Positions 54,319-63,209 of a DNA stretch of 64,000 nt are shown here, piece after piece. Every line of letters starts with the position of its first letter. Within the stretch, counting starts at the first letter, position 1. This stretch comes from CAVTWH01 sp963850915 (GTDB taxonomy: Bacteria; Actinomycetota; Actinomycetes; Mycobacteriales; Micromonosporaceae), in assembly GCA_963850915.1 (NCBI GenBank), contig CAWKND010000005.1:62001-126000 (forward strand), given 5' to 3'. Under the pieces are notes generated by a model. It did not search any database. It saw nothing but the letters and a program-made list of their open reading frames with translations, and was not told the DNA's origin. The translations under genes were made by a program, and so were the position numbers.

Positions 54319-54523
54319 CTTGTGCTTCGGGTACCACCCGAGCCTCGCGTGGCCCGGGGTTCGTCCAGCCGAGTGGGTACAGGGGCCACGGCGCGGCCGG
54401 GTCGCCACGCAGTGCCCGTGCGCATGGGCACCCCTCGCATGAGCGCGAATGCGCCCGAGTCAACGACATGACGGGCGACGGTAGACGAGAATCGTACTGT
54501 CCACTGTGGACCGCCCGAAAATG

Positions 54524-54558
54524 GGCGGCGCGGCGATCACTTGGATCGCCGCGCCGCC
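54524..54558 (-). terminator. Hairpin terminator of GH11
   Basis: Perfect 15-bp stem (54524-54538 with 54544-54558) with a 5-base loop, 20 bases past the stop of the leftward GH11 gene. Confidence 0.8.
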
Positions 54559-54578
54559 GGACGGGTATTCGTTTGGGG

Positions 54579-55628
54579 CTAGCTGGTACTACAGGAGACC
54601 GATGGCCATGTCCATTGGCCGTTGGTTGCGACTGTCAAGCCCCAGTTGTTGCCGCTGCCGTTGGGTTTAGCCACCATGACGTACTGGCTGGGCCAGCTGG
54701 CGCTGGTGTTCCAGGTGTTGTAGACCACTGCGGGGGACACCATGTTCACCGTCACGGTCCAGTTGTTGGAGCCGGCGACCGAGACGTTGAGGTTGTACCA
54801 GTTGTTCCCGACCGTGCCGGCCGACAGCGTGGCAGTGCAGCCGCCTCCGCCACCGCCGCCTCCGCCGCCGCCACCTGTTGCGGTGGGGGTCGGGGTCGGG
54901 GTGGTGCCGCCGCCGCCACCCGAGCTGCCGTGGTTGACGGTGATGCTGGAGTTGCCGCTGCCGCCGCCCCAGGCCTCGGTCGCCAGGATCTGGTAGTTCA
55001 TCGAGCCGAGGTTCATGCCGTGGCTCGCCCAGGCGTTGACGAAGTTGGAGAAGGTGATGGTCCCGCTGCTACGCGGCGAGGTCCGAATCGCCAGGTACTG
55101 CCAGAAGGTCGTGGTGCCCTGGATGGAGGGCTGGTTGACCTGCTGGTGCTTGATGATCGTGTAGGTGCCGCCGTCGCTGGTCATCGTGCCCATGTTCTGG
55201 CCCGAGTAGTTGGGCGAGCCCACATAGTCATCCGTGACGTAGTACTCGACCAGTGGGTTGGTCGACCAGCCGTAGAGCGACAACATGTTGGTGCCGCCAT
55301 TGGCGTTGAGGCTGCCGTTGTAGGTGATCGACTGGGTGCTGCCCGGGTTCCAGCCGACGCCGGCGACAAAGTCGCCGATGCCGCTCCACGAGCTGGAGTA
55401 GCTGTTGCTCGAGTTCAGCGTGATGCAGGCTGAACCTTGGCCGGCGGTCCACATCTGGTAGTACATGCCGCCGTTGTTTCCGGTCTGGCTGGAGCAGATC
55501 TGCGTCGCCGCGTTCGCGGGCGTGGTCAGCGCCACCGCGCCCGCGGCCAGGGCCACGACGCCGGCGACGGCGAGGAGCAGCCTGGTGCGGCGTCTACCAC
55601 GCTTCGGCTGGGATGGTGCTTCGTTCAT
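54579..55628 (-). CDS. GH11 endo-1,4-beta-xylanase with glycine linker and C-terminal beta domain
   Basis: The product is 349 residues; ATG after GAGGAGG. Signal peptide to about 41. The GH11 jelly roll (about 42-230) has NPLVEYYVTDDY with nucleophile Glu128 and ILATEAWGGGSG with acid/base Glu218; the thumb SIQGTTTFWQY replaces the usual PSI motif. A linker with a run of 12 glycines leads to an 80-residue C-terminal domain (starting CTATL, ending SVSC) that resembles a CBM2 only weakly. It is probably a xylan- or cellulose-binding module of another type. Confidence 0.88.
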   Translation of the reverse strand: MNEAPSQPKRGRRRTRLLLAVAGVVALAAGAVALTTPANAATQICSSQTGNNGGMYYQMWTAGQGSACITLNSSNSYSSSWSGIGDFVAGVGWNPGSTQSITYNGSLNANGGTNMLSLYGWSTNPLVEYYVTDDYVGSPNYSGQNMGTMTSDGGTYTIIKHQQVNQPSIQGTTTFWQYLAIRTSPRSSGTITFSNFVNAWASHGMNLGSMNYQILATEAWGGGSGNSSITVNHGSSGGGGGTTPTPTPTATGGGGGGGGGGGGCTATLSAGTVGNNWYNLNVSVAGSNNWTVTVNMVSPAVVYNTWNTSASWPSQYVMVAKPNGSGNNWGLTVATNGQWTWPSVSCSTS

Positions 55629-55818
55629 GGACGCTTCCTCCTCATGAGGACGGTCAGGGAGGTGCTACGGGCAGCCGAGCCTTCGGTAGCCCCGGACGAG
55701 GCCATTCGCGGCGGGCTGTGGGACGTTGGTTGATTCCTGACGGCCGTCGCGCCATCGGGCAGCCGGGTCATGACGATCGCCCGGGGGTCCAATAGTTTGT
55801 CGACGTCTGTCAATGGTG

Positions 55819-55867
55819 AAGGTAGGCGAGGGCCGATTTGACTGTCAACAACTATCGGAAAGATTTC
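55819..55867 (-). promoter_or_regulatory. Promoter of GH11 with GAAA-TTTC element upstream
   Basis: On the minus strand TTGACA (55843-55848), 18 bases, TACCTT (55819-55824). GAAAGATTTC (its reverse complement is GAAATCTTTC) lies 10 bases upstream of the -35 box at 55858-55867. Similar GAAANTTTC sites flank the GH10 promoter at 63 kb. Confidence 0.5.
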
Positions 55868-56265
55868 GGAACATGACCTTGCGACGCTTTCCAATTGCCC
55901 TGCTCATGGGGTGTATGCGGGCGTCGGAGGCCGGGCGTGCCGGCGCTGCGGCAAGCCAAACGAAGCGCACGTTCGAAAGTTACGAAGACTGGGTGATCGC
56001 GTGGACGCGTCGCAAGGCAGGTAACGAACGCCGTGCGGCGTCGGGCCGACCAGCCTCGACCGACCTCGTCGATCCACGTCCACGACCACCAACAACGTGT
56101 GTCATGCATCGTTCACGTAGGACGAGCAAGTGTCAATCGACGTTAGGCGCGGCTGACCTGCCGGATCCGACTCCGCGGGATCCCGCCAGCCGTAGCCGGT
56201 CCAGATCCGGGCCAGCACACCGGGATCCGCTGCCCACTGCGGCAAGTGGACACTTGCCGGGCCGG
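55868..56265. other. Gene-free stretch between GH11 promoter and PaaX-like gene
   Basis: No supported gene. Contains an inverted repeat CGGCAAGTG-GA-CACTTGCCG at 56240-56259, right after the stop of the leftward regulator gene; the 2-base centre makes it more operator-like than a terminator. Confidence 0.4.
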
Positions 56266-57234
56266 CTAGGCAGTGCCGGTCTTGGCATCGCCCACGCTCA
56301 GGTCGCTGGTCGTATGGGCGCGAATGCCCGGGTCCAGTGGGTCCGCGAACTGGGCGACGATGGCGCGGACATGATCCTGAGCTGGTTCGGCTAGGCCGTC
56401 ATAGACCGCGACGAACAGCTCCCGGGCGCGGGTCCGAGGCCAACCGGCGGGCATCAGCTGAATGGGGAGCTGGGGGTCGAGGACGGGAAAGCGCCGGTAG
56501 GTGTCCATGACCTCGGTGCGGGTGCGCACCGCGGCAGCGCCGGTGATCCGTCCGGTACGAACGCGGGGGAGCAGCGGCTTCCATCGCTGGATGAACGTCT
56601 CGTACTGCCGGGCGGTGGCGGCCACATCCCAGGCCTCGAGCGGGTTGCGGTTGCTCGTGCTCGCGAGCTCCACATGACGCGCCCGGAATATGCTCATCGC
56701 GCCACCGCTGACGGCCTTGAGCCGGTCCTCGACGGTGGGGTTGAACGCGTCAGGAGAGACCCAGAGGCCGTCGAACAGCGACGCGAATCCCAACCACCGC
56801 AGCTGGTCGCGCAGCGCCCGCCGGTTGCCGTTCTCCTCCTGCGGCAGAGAGAAGGCGACCAGCGTCCACCATCCGTCCCACGAGTCGGCCCCGGCGGCGA
56901 AGCCGGCGATCCACACCCCGCCGGCCAGCAGTTCGTTGGCGGCTGGCTGCGTGAGGCGGTACGAGCTGTACCGCCCGTCGCGGGAATTCTCCAGTATCCC
57001 TCGGCGGGCCAGCCGGCTGATGGCCGTACGGGCTCCCGCGGTACTGACCCCTGCCTCGCCGAGCAGCGCGACGATCGACGCGGACGGCAACCATGCGCGC
57101 GTACGCACCGTGTAGTCCGCAATCAAGGTCGTCGCCATGCCCTGCGGTGAGTTACCTGCCTGGCGCCGGGGCAGCCGGACCGAGCCGGTGGTGAGGTCGG
57201 GGAGTATCTCCTCGATTTCGTACGGGCCCACCAC
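56266..57234 (-). CDS. PaaX-like transcriptional regulator
   Basis: The product is about 322 residues from the GTG at 57234, which has GGAG 7 bases upstream; the frame extends to 57351, and GTG 57231 is also possible. The N-terminal winged helix (WLPSASIVALLGEAGVSTAG, ISRLARRGILENS) and the central and C-terminal parts (DSWDGWWTLVAFSLPQEENG, DGLWVSPDAF, RRFPVLDPQLPIQLMPAGWP) fit the PaaX family, which represses catabolic genes until a ligand binds. It is divergent from the GH10 gene at 57561. An inverted repeat GTGTG-7-CACAC lies in the shared upstream region (57376-57392). Confidence 0.85.
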   Translation of the reverse strand: MVGPYEIEEILPDLTTGSVRLPRRQAGNSPQGMATTLIADYTVRTRAWLPSASIVALLGEAGVSTAGARTAISRLARRGILENSRDGRYSSYRLTQPAANELLAGGVWIAGFAAGADSWDGWWTLVAFSLPQEENGNRRALRDQLRWLGFASLFDGLWVSPDAFNPTVEDRLKAVSGGAMSIFRARHVELASTSNRNPLEAWDVAATARQYETFIQRWKPLLPRVRTGRITGAAAVRTRTEVMDTYRRFPVLDPQLPIQLMPAGWPRTRARELFVAVYDGLAEPAQDHVRAIVAQFADPLDPGIRAHTTSDLSVGDAKTGTA

Positions 57235-57364
57235 GGTGACGCTCCGGTGCTCGGTTTGGATACGGCTGACGACTTCGGCATCGACCACGATTATGCGCGG
57301 CAGGTCCACGGTGCTCGGGCGGAGGACCGCGGACTCGGCCGCACACAACATCTAGCCAGCTCGA

Positions 57365-57393
57365 TTGACAGTTTTGTGTGCCGCCGTCACACT
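57365..57393 (+). promoter_or_regulatory. Possible promoter and inverted repeat between PaaX-like and GH10 genes
   Basis: TTGACA (57365-57370) followed after 17 bases by CACACT, a weak -10. The spacer end holds GTGTG-7-CACAC (57376-57392), a candidate regulator site. Confidence 0.35.
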
Positions 57394-57560
57394 ACCTGAC
57401 ACATGTTGGTCCAGTGACAGCCGACGATCGGGAGTCCGTCCGCGTGGCCGACCCCCACCTCGCGTCTCATCGGCGCCGCTGGTCCCTCACCCCTGTAAGC
57501 GGTGCGCAGCCCTCGTCCCCCGCTCAGCGGCCGCGCATCGCCCCCGGATCAAGGAGACCC

Positions 57561-59075
57561 ATGAAACAGATGACAAGAGGCCGTCGCTACCGACTGGCAT
57601 TGGCTGGTGCCGCGACCCTGCTGGCCCTGGCCGGCGGCGTGCTCGTGGCCACCAACGCCGGCGCGGCCGCCAGCACCCTGGGCGCCGCGGCGGCACAGTC
57701 CGGTCGCTACTTCGGTACCGCGATCGCCGCGAGCAGGCTGGGCGACTCGGCTTACACCACGATCGCGGCGCGTGAGTTCAATATGGTCACGCCGGAGAAC
57801 GAGATGAAGCCCGACGCAACCGAGCCGCAGCAGGGCCAGTTCAACTTCTCTGCCGGTGACCAGGTCTACAACTGGGCCACCAGCCACGGCATGAAGGTAC
57901 GCGGTCACACCCTGGCCTGGCACTCGCAGCAGCCCGGTTGGATGCAGGCGCTCAGCGGTACCGCGCTGCGCAACGCGATGATCAATCACATCAACGGCGT
58001 GATGGCCCACTACAAGGGCAAGCTGGCCTACTGGGACGTGGTCAACGAGGCGTTCAACGAGGACGGCAGCCGTCGCCAGTCCAACCTGCAGGGCACCGGC
58101 AATGACTGGATCGAGGTGGCGTTCAAGACTGCCCGGGCAGCCGACCCGTCAACCAAGCTGTGTTACAACGACTACAACATCGAGAACTGGAGCTACGCCA
58201 AGACGCAGGGTGTGTACAACATGGTGAAGGACTTCAAGAGCCGTGGCGTACCGATCGACTGCGTCGGTTTGCAGACCCACTTCACCGGTGGCAGCTCCCT
58301 GCCGAGCAACTTCCAGACAACCCTGTCGAGCTTCGCGGCGCTGGGCGTCGATGTGGCCCTCACCGAGGTGGACGTGACCAACGCCTCGACTACCCAGTAC
58401 GCCGGCCTCACCCAGGCGTGTGTCAATGTGCCCCGCTGCGTCGGCATCACCGTCTGGGGCGTACGCGACAGCGACTCCTGGCGCTCGAGCGAGAGTCCGC
58501 TGCTCTTCGACGGCAACGGCAACAAGAAGGCCGCGTACACCTCGGTACTCAATGCCCTCAACTCCGCCCCACCCACCACCCCCAGCACCCCGATCACAGC
58601 CAGTCCAACGGCGACCGGCGGTTCCCCAAGCACTTCACCGAGCAGCTCGCCCAGTAGCTCGCCCAGCAGCACGCCCAGTAGCACGCCACCCACGGGTGGA
58701 AGCGGTCGCATCGTGGGTAGCCAGTCGGGCCGGTGCATCGACGTGCCGAACGCTTCGCACAACAACGGCACCCGGGTGCAGCTGTACGACTGCAACGGCC
58801 AGTCCAACCAGGCCTGGACCTACACCTCGAGCAAACAGCTGGTGGTGTACGGGAACATGTGCCTGGACGCGGCCGGTTCCGGAAACGGCTCAGGCATCCA
58901 GATCTACAGCTGCTGGGGCGGCGCCAACCAGCAGTGGAACCTCAACTCCAACGGCACCATCACGGGCGTGCAGTCCGGGCGCTGCCTCGACGTCTGGGGT
59001 ACCAACAACGGACAGCAGGTGCAGCTCTACGACTGCAGCGGTCAAGTCAACCAACAGTTCCGCCTGGTTTCCTAG
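57561..59075 (+). CDS. GH10 endo-1,4-beta-xylanase with CBM13
   Basis: The product is 504 residues; ATG after AAGGAGA. Signal peptide to about 36. GH10 motifs: HTLAWHSQQPGWM, WDVVNEAF with acid/base Glu163, and LTEVDV with nucleophile Glu269. The linker is built of repeated SPSS/TPSS units, followed by CBM13 (about 380-504). Domain order and length are like Streptomyces XlnA. Related to but clearly distinct from the two near-identical GH10 genes; here codon use is uniformly high in GC. Confidence 0.95.
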   Translation: MKQMTRGRRYRLALAGAATLLALAGGVLVATNAGAAASTLGAAAAQSGRYFGTAIAASRLGDSAYTTIAAREFNMVTPENEMKPDATEPQQGQFNFSAGDQVYNWATSHGMKVRGHTLAWHSQQPGWMQALSGTALRNAMINHINGVMAHYKGKLAYWDVVNEAFNEDGSRRQSNLQGTGNDWIEVAFKTARAADPSTKLCYNDYNIENWSYAKTQGVYNMVKDFKSRGVPIDCVGLQTHFTGGSSLPSNFQTTLSSFAALGVDVALTEVDVTNASTTQYAGLTQACVNVPRCVGITVWGVRDSDSWRSSESPLLFDGNGNKKAAYTSVLNALNSAPPTTPSTPITASPTATGGSPSTSPSSSPSSSPSSTPSSTPPTGGSGRIVGSQSGRCIDVPNASHNNGTRVQLYDCNGQSNQAWTYTSSKQLVVYGNMCLDAAGSGNGSGIQIYSCWGGANQQWNLNSNGTITGVQSGRCLDVWGTNNGQQVQLYDCSGQVNQQFRLVS

Positions 59076-59332
59076 GTCCGATCAGGGCGTTGGTGACACG
59101 TCGGCAAAGTAGTTGATCGGGGGAGGGCCTCTAGGCGAAGGTGGGGTTTGCGACTCCACTCAAGCCTGGAGGTCCTCTTGGCCACAGGTACGGCCGGGCG
59201 ACCCGTCCGTCGACCCGACACGGACTCCGCCCGGTTGATCCGGTTGGAGTCTGTGGCCAGCCACGCCGCCCGCCCTGGACCGGCGTCGGCTGCGGAAACG
59301 TTCAGCTCGCGACGACGCTGACAGGTTTCGAC
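59076..59332. other. Stretch after GH10 with no firm gene
   Basis: A 47-codon frame from the TTG at about 59178 after GGAGG ends at the TGA near 59321. Its RLESVASHA segment faintly recalls a LacI-type helix-turn-helix, but support is too weak to call a gene. Confidence 0.25.
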
Positions 59333-59344
59333 GTTAGCGCTAAT
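59333..59344. promoter_or_regulatory. LacI-type operator in the GH10-CE1 gap
   Basis: GTTAGCGCTAAT, one mismatch from the perfect palindrome. It is 485 bases upstream of the esterase gene with two hairpins in between, so it may control a short transcript. Confidence 0.5.
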
Positions 59345-59370
59345 GGACGTCTGACTCTGTACCGATCCCT

Positions 59371-59405
59371 GTGGCCGTAGGCGTTCAACCCTCGCCTACG
59401 GCCAC
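59371..59405 (+). terminator. Perfect hairpin downstream of the operator
   Basis: 13-bp perfect stem (59371-59383 with 59393-59405), 26 bases after the LacI-type site. Confidence 0.65.
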
Positions 59406-59450
59406 GGCAAGCACCCCGTGTACCCGACGACGTACGACCCGGGCTCGCCC

Positions 59451-59483
59451 CAGGGGGCCAGGCACGCCGTGCCTGGCCCCCTG
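59451..59483 (+). terminator. Second perfect hairpin
   Basis: 15-bp perfect stem (59451-59465 with 59469-59483) with a 3-base loop, about 75 bases upstream of the esterase promoter. Confidence 0.7.
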
Positions 59484-59557
59484 CGTCTCTCAGCCGGCGG
59501 GCAGCGCCAGGCCGGACGAGCTCGCGCGTCCTCAGATAGGCCATCGCTAGTCATCGA

Positions 59558-59586
59558 TTGACACTCTTCTGCACCGCAGATACATT
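59558..59586 (+). promoter_or_regulatory. Promoter of the CE1 esterase
   Basis: TTGACA (59558-59563), 17 bases, TACATT (59581-59586), near consensus for the housekeeping sigma factor. It leaves a leader of about 235 bases. Confidence 0.6.
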
Positions 59587-59828
59587 GATTGTCATATACG
59601 GGCCACGCGGGAGCCCGGAGCCGGGTGCGAATCGGGGACGTGCCAGTCGATTCGGGCGATGTCGCAGGCCCTCGGCGGCATGGCGTGTGCGCCACAGAAC
59701 TCCGCGGTGCCGTACCACCACAGGCAATCGCTGCTCGCTGCACGTGCGGGCTCGCGCGTCCGTACTGCGACTGCCACTGACCCCCCCACCGCAGCAAGCT
59801 GCGGCTGTGCAACGCGAAGGAGACAGGG

Positions 59829-61196
59829 ATGAACAGCCCCCGGAAGGTCCTCGTCGCCGTGATTGCCGCGGCTGTGGCGGCCGGCCTTGCACTCGCGGCT
59901 CCGATGATGGTGGGGCCGGCCTCGGCGGCGTCGCTGACTCAGGTGACGAACTTCGGCGACAACCCCGGCAACACGTCCATGTACGTCTACGTGCCCGACG
60001 TCCGGCCCGTGAAGCCGGCAATCGTCCTGGCCATGCACGGCTGTGGCGGTTCCGGCCCGGGCTTCTACTCCAGCAGTGAATTCGCTTCGCTCGCGGACCG
60101 GTACGGATTCATCGTCATCTACCCGACCGCCACCCAGTCGGCCGGCTTCGGCAACTGCTTCGACACCTGGTCGGACGCGGCCAAGCACCGGGGCGGCGGC
60201 AGCGATCCGGTCTCGCTCGTCTCGATGATCACCTACGTGGAGCAGCACTACAGTGGCGATCCGAACCGGGTGTACGCCACGGGAAGCTCGTCTGGCGGCA
60301 TGATGACGGACGAGATGCTGGCGCTCTACCCCGATGTGTTCAAGGCCGGCGCGGCGTTCATGGGCGTGCCGTTCGGGTGCTTCGCGAATGCGGCGGACTA
60401 CCCGCCCGGGACGAGCAAGTGCACCGGCGGAAGCATGACCAAGACGGCACAGGAGTGGGGCAATCTGGTCCGGCAGGCCTACCCCGGCTATGCCGGCCCC
60501 CGGCCGCCTATCCAGCTGTGGCACGGTACCGCCGACACCCTGGTGCCCTACCAGCTGCTACAGGAAGACATCAAGCAATGGACCAACGTTTTCGGGATCA
60601 GCCAGTCGCCCACGTCGACCGACACACCGCAATCCGGCTGGACCAGGCAACGCTTCGCTGACTCGTCCGGAGTGGAGGTGGAGGCCTACAGCGTCCAGGG
60701 CGCCGGGCACAGCCTGCCGATGACCGGGATGGCGGCGTATGCCGTCCAGTTCTTCGGACTCACCGCCACCACCAGCCCGAGCCCCAGCAGCCAACGACCC
60801 AGCAGCCAACAACCCAGCAGCGCCCCGCCATCCAGCCAGCCGGCCTCGGTGCCGCCATCCAGTCGGCCCCCGGGCGGTAGCGGCTGCCGGGTGGCCGACG
60901 CGGTCAACGCCTGGAACACCGGTCTGACGGAGAGCATCACCATCACCAACACCGGTACCTCGCCGATCAACGGATGGTCACTGGTGTTCACCCTGGCCGG
61001 CGGACAAACGATCACGAGCGGATGGAACGCCGGCTACAACCCGAGCAGCGGCCAGGTGACCGCCTCCAGTGTCAGCTACAACGCCACCATCACCCCGGGT
61101 TCCTCCACGGTGATCGGGTTCCAGGCTGTGCACACCGGAAATACCGCTGCGCCGGGCGGATTCACGCTCAACGGCGTCGTCTGTACCTCTGCGTGA
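59829..61196 (+). CDS. CE1-type acetyl xylan / feruloyl esterase (PHB-depolymerase fold) with CBM2
   Basis: The product is 455 residues; ATG after AAGGAGA. Signal peptide to about 34. Alpha/beta-hydrolase features: LAMHGCGGSG, ATGSSSGGMM with nucleophile Ser154, an Asp in HGTADTLVPY and a His in GAGHSLP. A Gln/Pro/Ser linker leads to CBM2 (about 355-455). Such enzymes remove acetyl or feruloyl groups from xylan and help the xylanases on either side. Confidence 0.9.
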   Translation: MNSPRKVLVAVIAAAVAAGLALAAPMMVGPASAASLTQVTNFGDNPGNTSMYVYVPDVRPVKPAIVLAMHGCGGSGPGFYSSSEFASLADRYGFIVIYPTATQSAGFGNCFDTWSDAAKHRGGGSDPVSLVSMITYVEQHYSGDPNRVYATGSSSGGMMTDEMLALYPDVFKAGAAFMGVPFGCFANAADYPPGTSKCTGGSMTKTAQEWGNLVRQAYPGYAGPRPPIQLWHGTADTLVPYQLLQEDIKQWTNVFGISQSPTSTDTPQSGWTRQRFADSSGVEVEAYSVQGAGHSLPMTGMAAYAVQFFGLTATTSPSPSSQRPSSQQPSSAPPSSQPASVPPSSRPPGGSGCRVADAVNAWNTGLTESITITNTGTSPINGWSLVFTLAGGQTITSGWNAGYNPSSGQVTASSVSYNATITPGSSTVIGFQAVHTGNTAAPGGFTLNGVVCTSA

Positions 61197-61201
61197 CAAC
61201 A

Positions 61202-61237
61202 GCGTCCGGCCGGGTGGCCACACACCCGGCCGGACGC
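61202..61237 (+). terminator. Hairpin terminator of the CE1 gene
   Basis: Perfect 15-bp stem (61202-61216 with 61223-61237) with a 6-base loop, 5 bases past the stop. Confidence 0.8.
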
Positions 61238-61479
61238 CGCCGCGCGCGGCCGAGGTGAGTGCCGAGTGGCATCCACGGCTCGCGCCAGATCGGAGGCAGC
61301 AACGCGGCTGAAGTCAAGTGCTACAAGGCATCGCCTGTCGGCTCTGTCTGCGCTGGACAGACCGGATTTTGTTGACAGACCCGCAACATGCGGTGACAGC
61401 GTCCGAAGATCGGCCGCCCCTCTGTCGGGTCACCCGCCCGGCGGCGGATGTTGGGCGGCGATCTCACTGGGAGGTAGTC

Positions 61480-62724
61480 GTGCAAGATCGTCATCAAGGG
61501 AAACTGAGCTCGTCCGCTGATCCGACGCCGGGGGCAGGCGCTTTTGACGGCGCCGCTCACCTGTCGCGTCGAGCGCTTCTCGGGACCGGGGCGGTCGCGC
61601 TCGTCGGTTTGTCTGTGGGCCTGGCGGGACCGGCGGCCGCGGCATCGACAAGCTCGGGAAAGCCGGGCGGCGAGGTCCCGTTTGGGCCGGTGGTGGTGGC
61701 GGACCCGGGTAACGGGGCGTCGTACGCCCGCGCCGTGCGACTCGGCGGATCAAGATCTTTGCTTGCGACATTCCAGCAGTTCGGGGCGGCGGGGTTCCCC
61801 ATCTTCCGGAGCGACGACGACGGTCACACCTGGTACCCGCAGAGCAACGTGCCCAGCACCGGCGATGCCACGGGTGTGTGGCTGCAGCCGTTCCTGTACG
61901 AGCTGCCGCGAGCCTTCGCCGGTCTACCGAAGGGCGCGGTGCTGTGTGCCGGCAACTGGCTCGGGGACTTCACGAGCACGAAGATCGAGCTGTACGCGAG
62001 CGTCGACCGCGGCGTCACCTGGAAGTACCTGAGTACGGTCGCGGAGGGCGGCGCACCGGTTCCGGAGAACGGCAACACGCCGGTATGGGAGCCGTTCCTG
62101 GTCCTGCACGAGGACCGGTTGATCTGTTACTACTCCGACCAGCGGGACCCGAACTACGGGCAGAAGCTGGCGCATCAGACCAGCAGGGACCTGCGCAGGT
62201 GGGGACCGGTCGTCGACGATGCCGTGGGTACCGACTACAGCCAGCGTCCCGGTATGACCACCGTCGCGCAGGTACATCAGAAATTGTGGATCATGACTCA
62301 CGAGGCCGGCGGCAACTCGGGCGACAATTTCTACGCCGTCCACTACAAGCTCGCCAAGGATCCGGAGTCGTTCGGGCCAGCCCCGGACATCCTGCTCCAC
62401 GACCAGGACGGCTACATCCCTTCGGCTGCGCCGACGGTGTCGTGGTCGGACTCCGGCGGCCCGGTGGGGACGATCGTGGTCACGGCCAACAGCGACCAGG
62501 ATCTGTTCATCAACCGTAACCTCGGTGACCCCGACAAGTGGGCTCGCGTGTCTACGGCGATCCCGGGCGGCTACAGCCGGTTCACCATGCCCCTGGCCAG
62601 CACGGGACCGCGGCAGCGTTCCGGCCTCGTCTTCGTTGTGACAGGTCCCTACTACGCCGAGAACGGCCCGATTCAGGCTGGCGTGGTTCAACTGCCAAAC
62701 CACGGCCCGCACCAGGGGTCGTAG
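61480..62724 (+). CDS. Tat-exported sialidase-like beta-propeller hydrolase (GH93- or BNR-type)
   Basis: The product is 414 residues; the GTG at 61480 follows GGGAGG, so the longer upstream frame is rejected. A twin-arginine signal (LSRRALLGTGAVALVG) precedes the mature protein. Aspartate-box-like repeats (RSDDDGHTWYPQ, SVDRGVTWKYL) and ICYYSDQRD and WSDSGGPVG segments indicate a six-bladed propeller. In this context a GH93 exo-arabinanase is plausible, but a GH33-like or uncharacterised BNR protein cannot be excluded. It has no CBM, unlike most secreted enzymes here. Confidence 0.6.
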   Translation: MQDRHQGKLSSSADPTPGAGAFDGAAHLSRRALLGTGAVALVGLSVGLAGPAAAASTSSGKPGGEVPFGPVVVADPGNGASYARAVRLGGSRSLLATFQQFGAAGFPIFRSDDDGHTWYPQSNVPSTGDATGVWLQPFLYELPRAFAGLPKGAVLCAGNWLGDFTSTKIELYASVDRGVTWKYLSTVAEGGAPVPENGNTPVWEPFLVLHEDRLICYYSDQRDPNYGQKLAHQTSRDLRRWGPVVDDAVGTDYSQRPGMTTVAQVHQKLWIMTHEAGGNSGDNFYAVHYKLAKDPESFGPAPDILLHDQDGYIPSAAPTVSWSDSGGPVGTIVVTANSDQDLFINRNLGDPDKWARVSTAIPGGYSRFTMPLASTGPRQRSGLVFVVTGPYYAENGPIQAGVVQLPNHGPHQGS

Positions 62725-62768
62725 AAACCTGGCGGCGGTCCGCGCGCCCGTCGGGTCCTGACGCACAA

Positions 62769-62801
62769 CCGGGTCGGCCACCTTCGTAGTGGCCGGCCCG
62801 G
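62769..62801 (+). terminator. Hairpin terminator of the propeller gene
   Basis: 13-bp stem with one mismatch (62769-62781 with 62789-62801), 44 bases past the stop. Confidence 0.7.
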
Positions 62802-62903
62802 CTGCCCTCACGAGACCGGGCGGCGAGCCCGTCGTGGCAGGTTCTGGCCCAGCGGGAGATGTCGACCTACACGTCTTCGCCCCCGCTCAGCCCACCGCTT
62901 TCT

Positions 62904-63082
62904 CGAAAGTTTCATACCGTCAGCTGACGGACTTGTAGGTGTTCCCCGGCCATGTGTTCGGAACGGTCATGGGTCTGCTGACCGGCATCCGCGGACCAGT
63001 CGGCCGGAGGTCTATTGACGGGTATCCGTTGACCGCCTAGTGTCCCATTCCGACAAGTATCGGCAACATTCTCGAAACTTTC
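62904..63082 (+). promoter_or_regulatory. Promoter of the last GH10 gene with two GAAANTTTC sites
   Basis: TTGACG (63015-63020), 17 bases, TAGTGT (63038-63043). CGAAAGTTTC (62904-62913) lies upstream and CGAAACTTTC (63073-63082) downstream. I recall inverted GAAA/TTTC elements upstream of Streptomyces xylanase genes. The 485-base gap otherwise holds no gene. Confidence 0.55.
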
Positions 63083-63209
63083 TGCCGCTATGGGGCATCC
63101 GTTTTGAGGCTCATCGCCTCACCAACTCCATCGGTTGACCACGCGACCCGTCGGGGGCCTGCCGTCGCCGCATAGGCAACGGCTCCCGGTACATCAGAGG
63201 AGATCAGAC

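Noticed and set aside
59178..59323. Possible LacI-type N-terminal fragment after GH10
   Set aside because: Only RLESVASHA resembles a LacI helix-turn-helix; the continuation does not, so the similarity may be chance.
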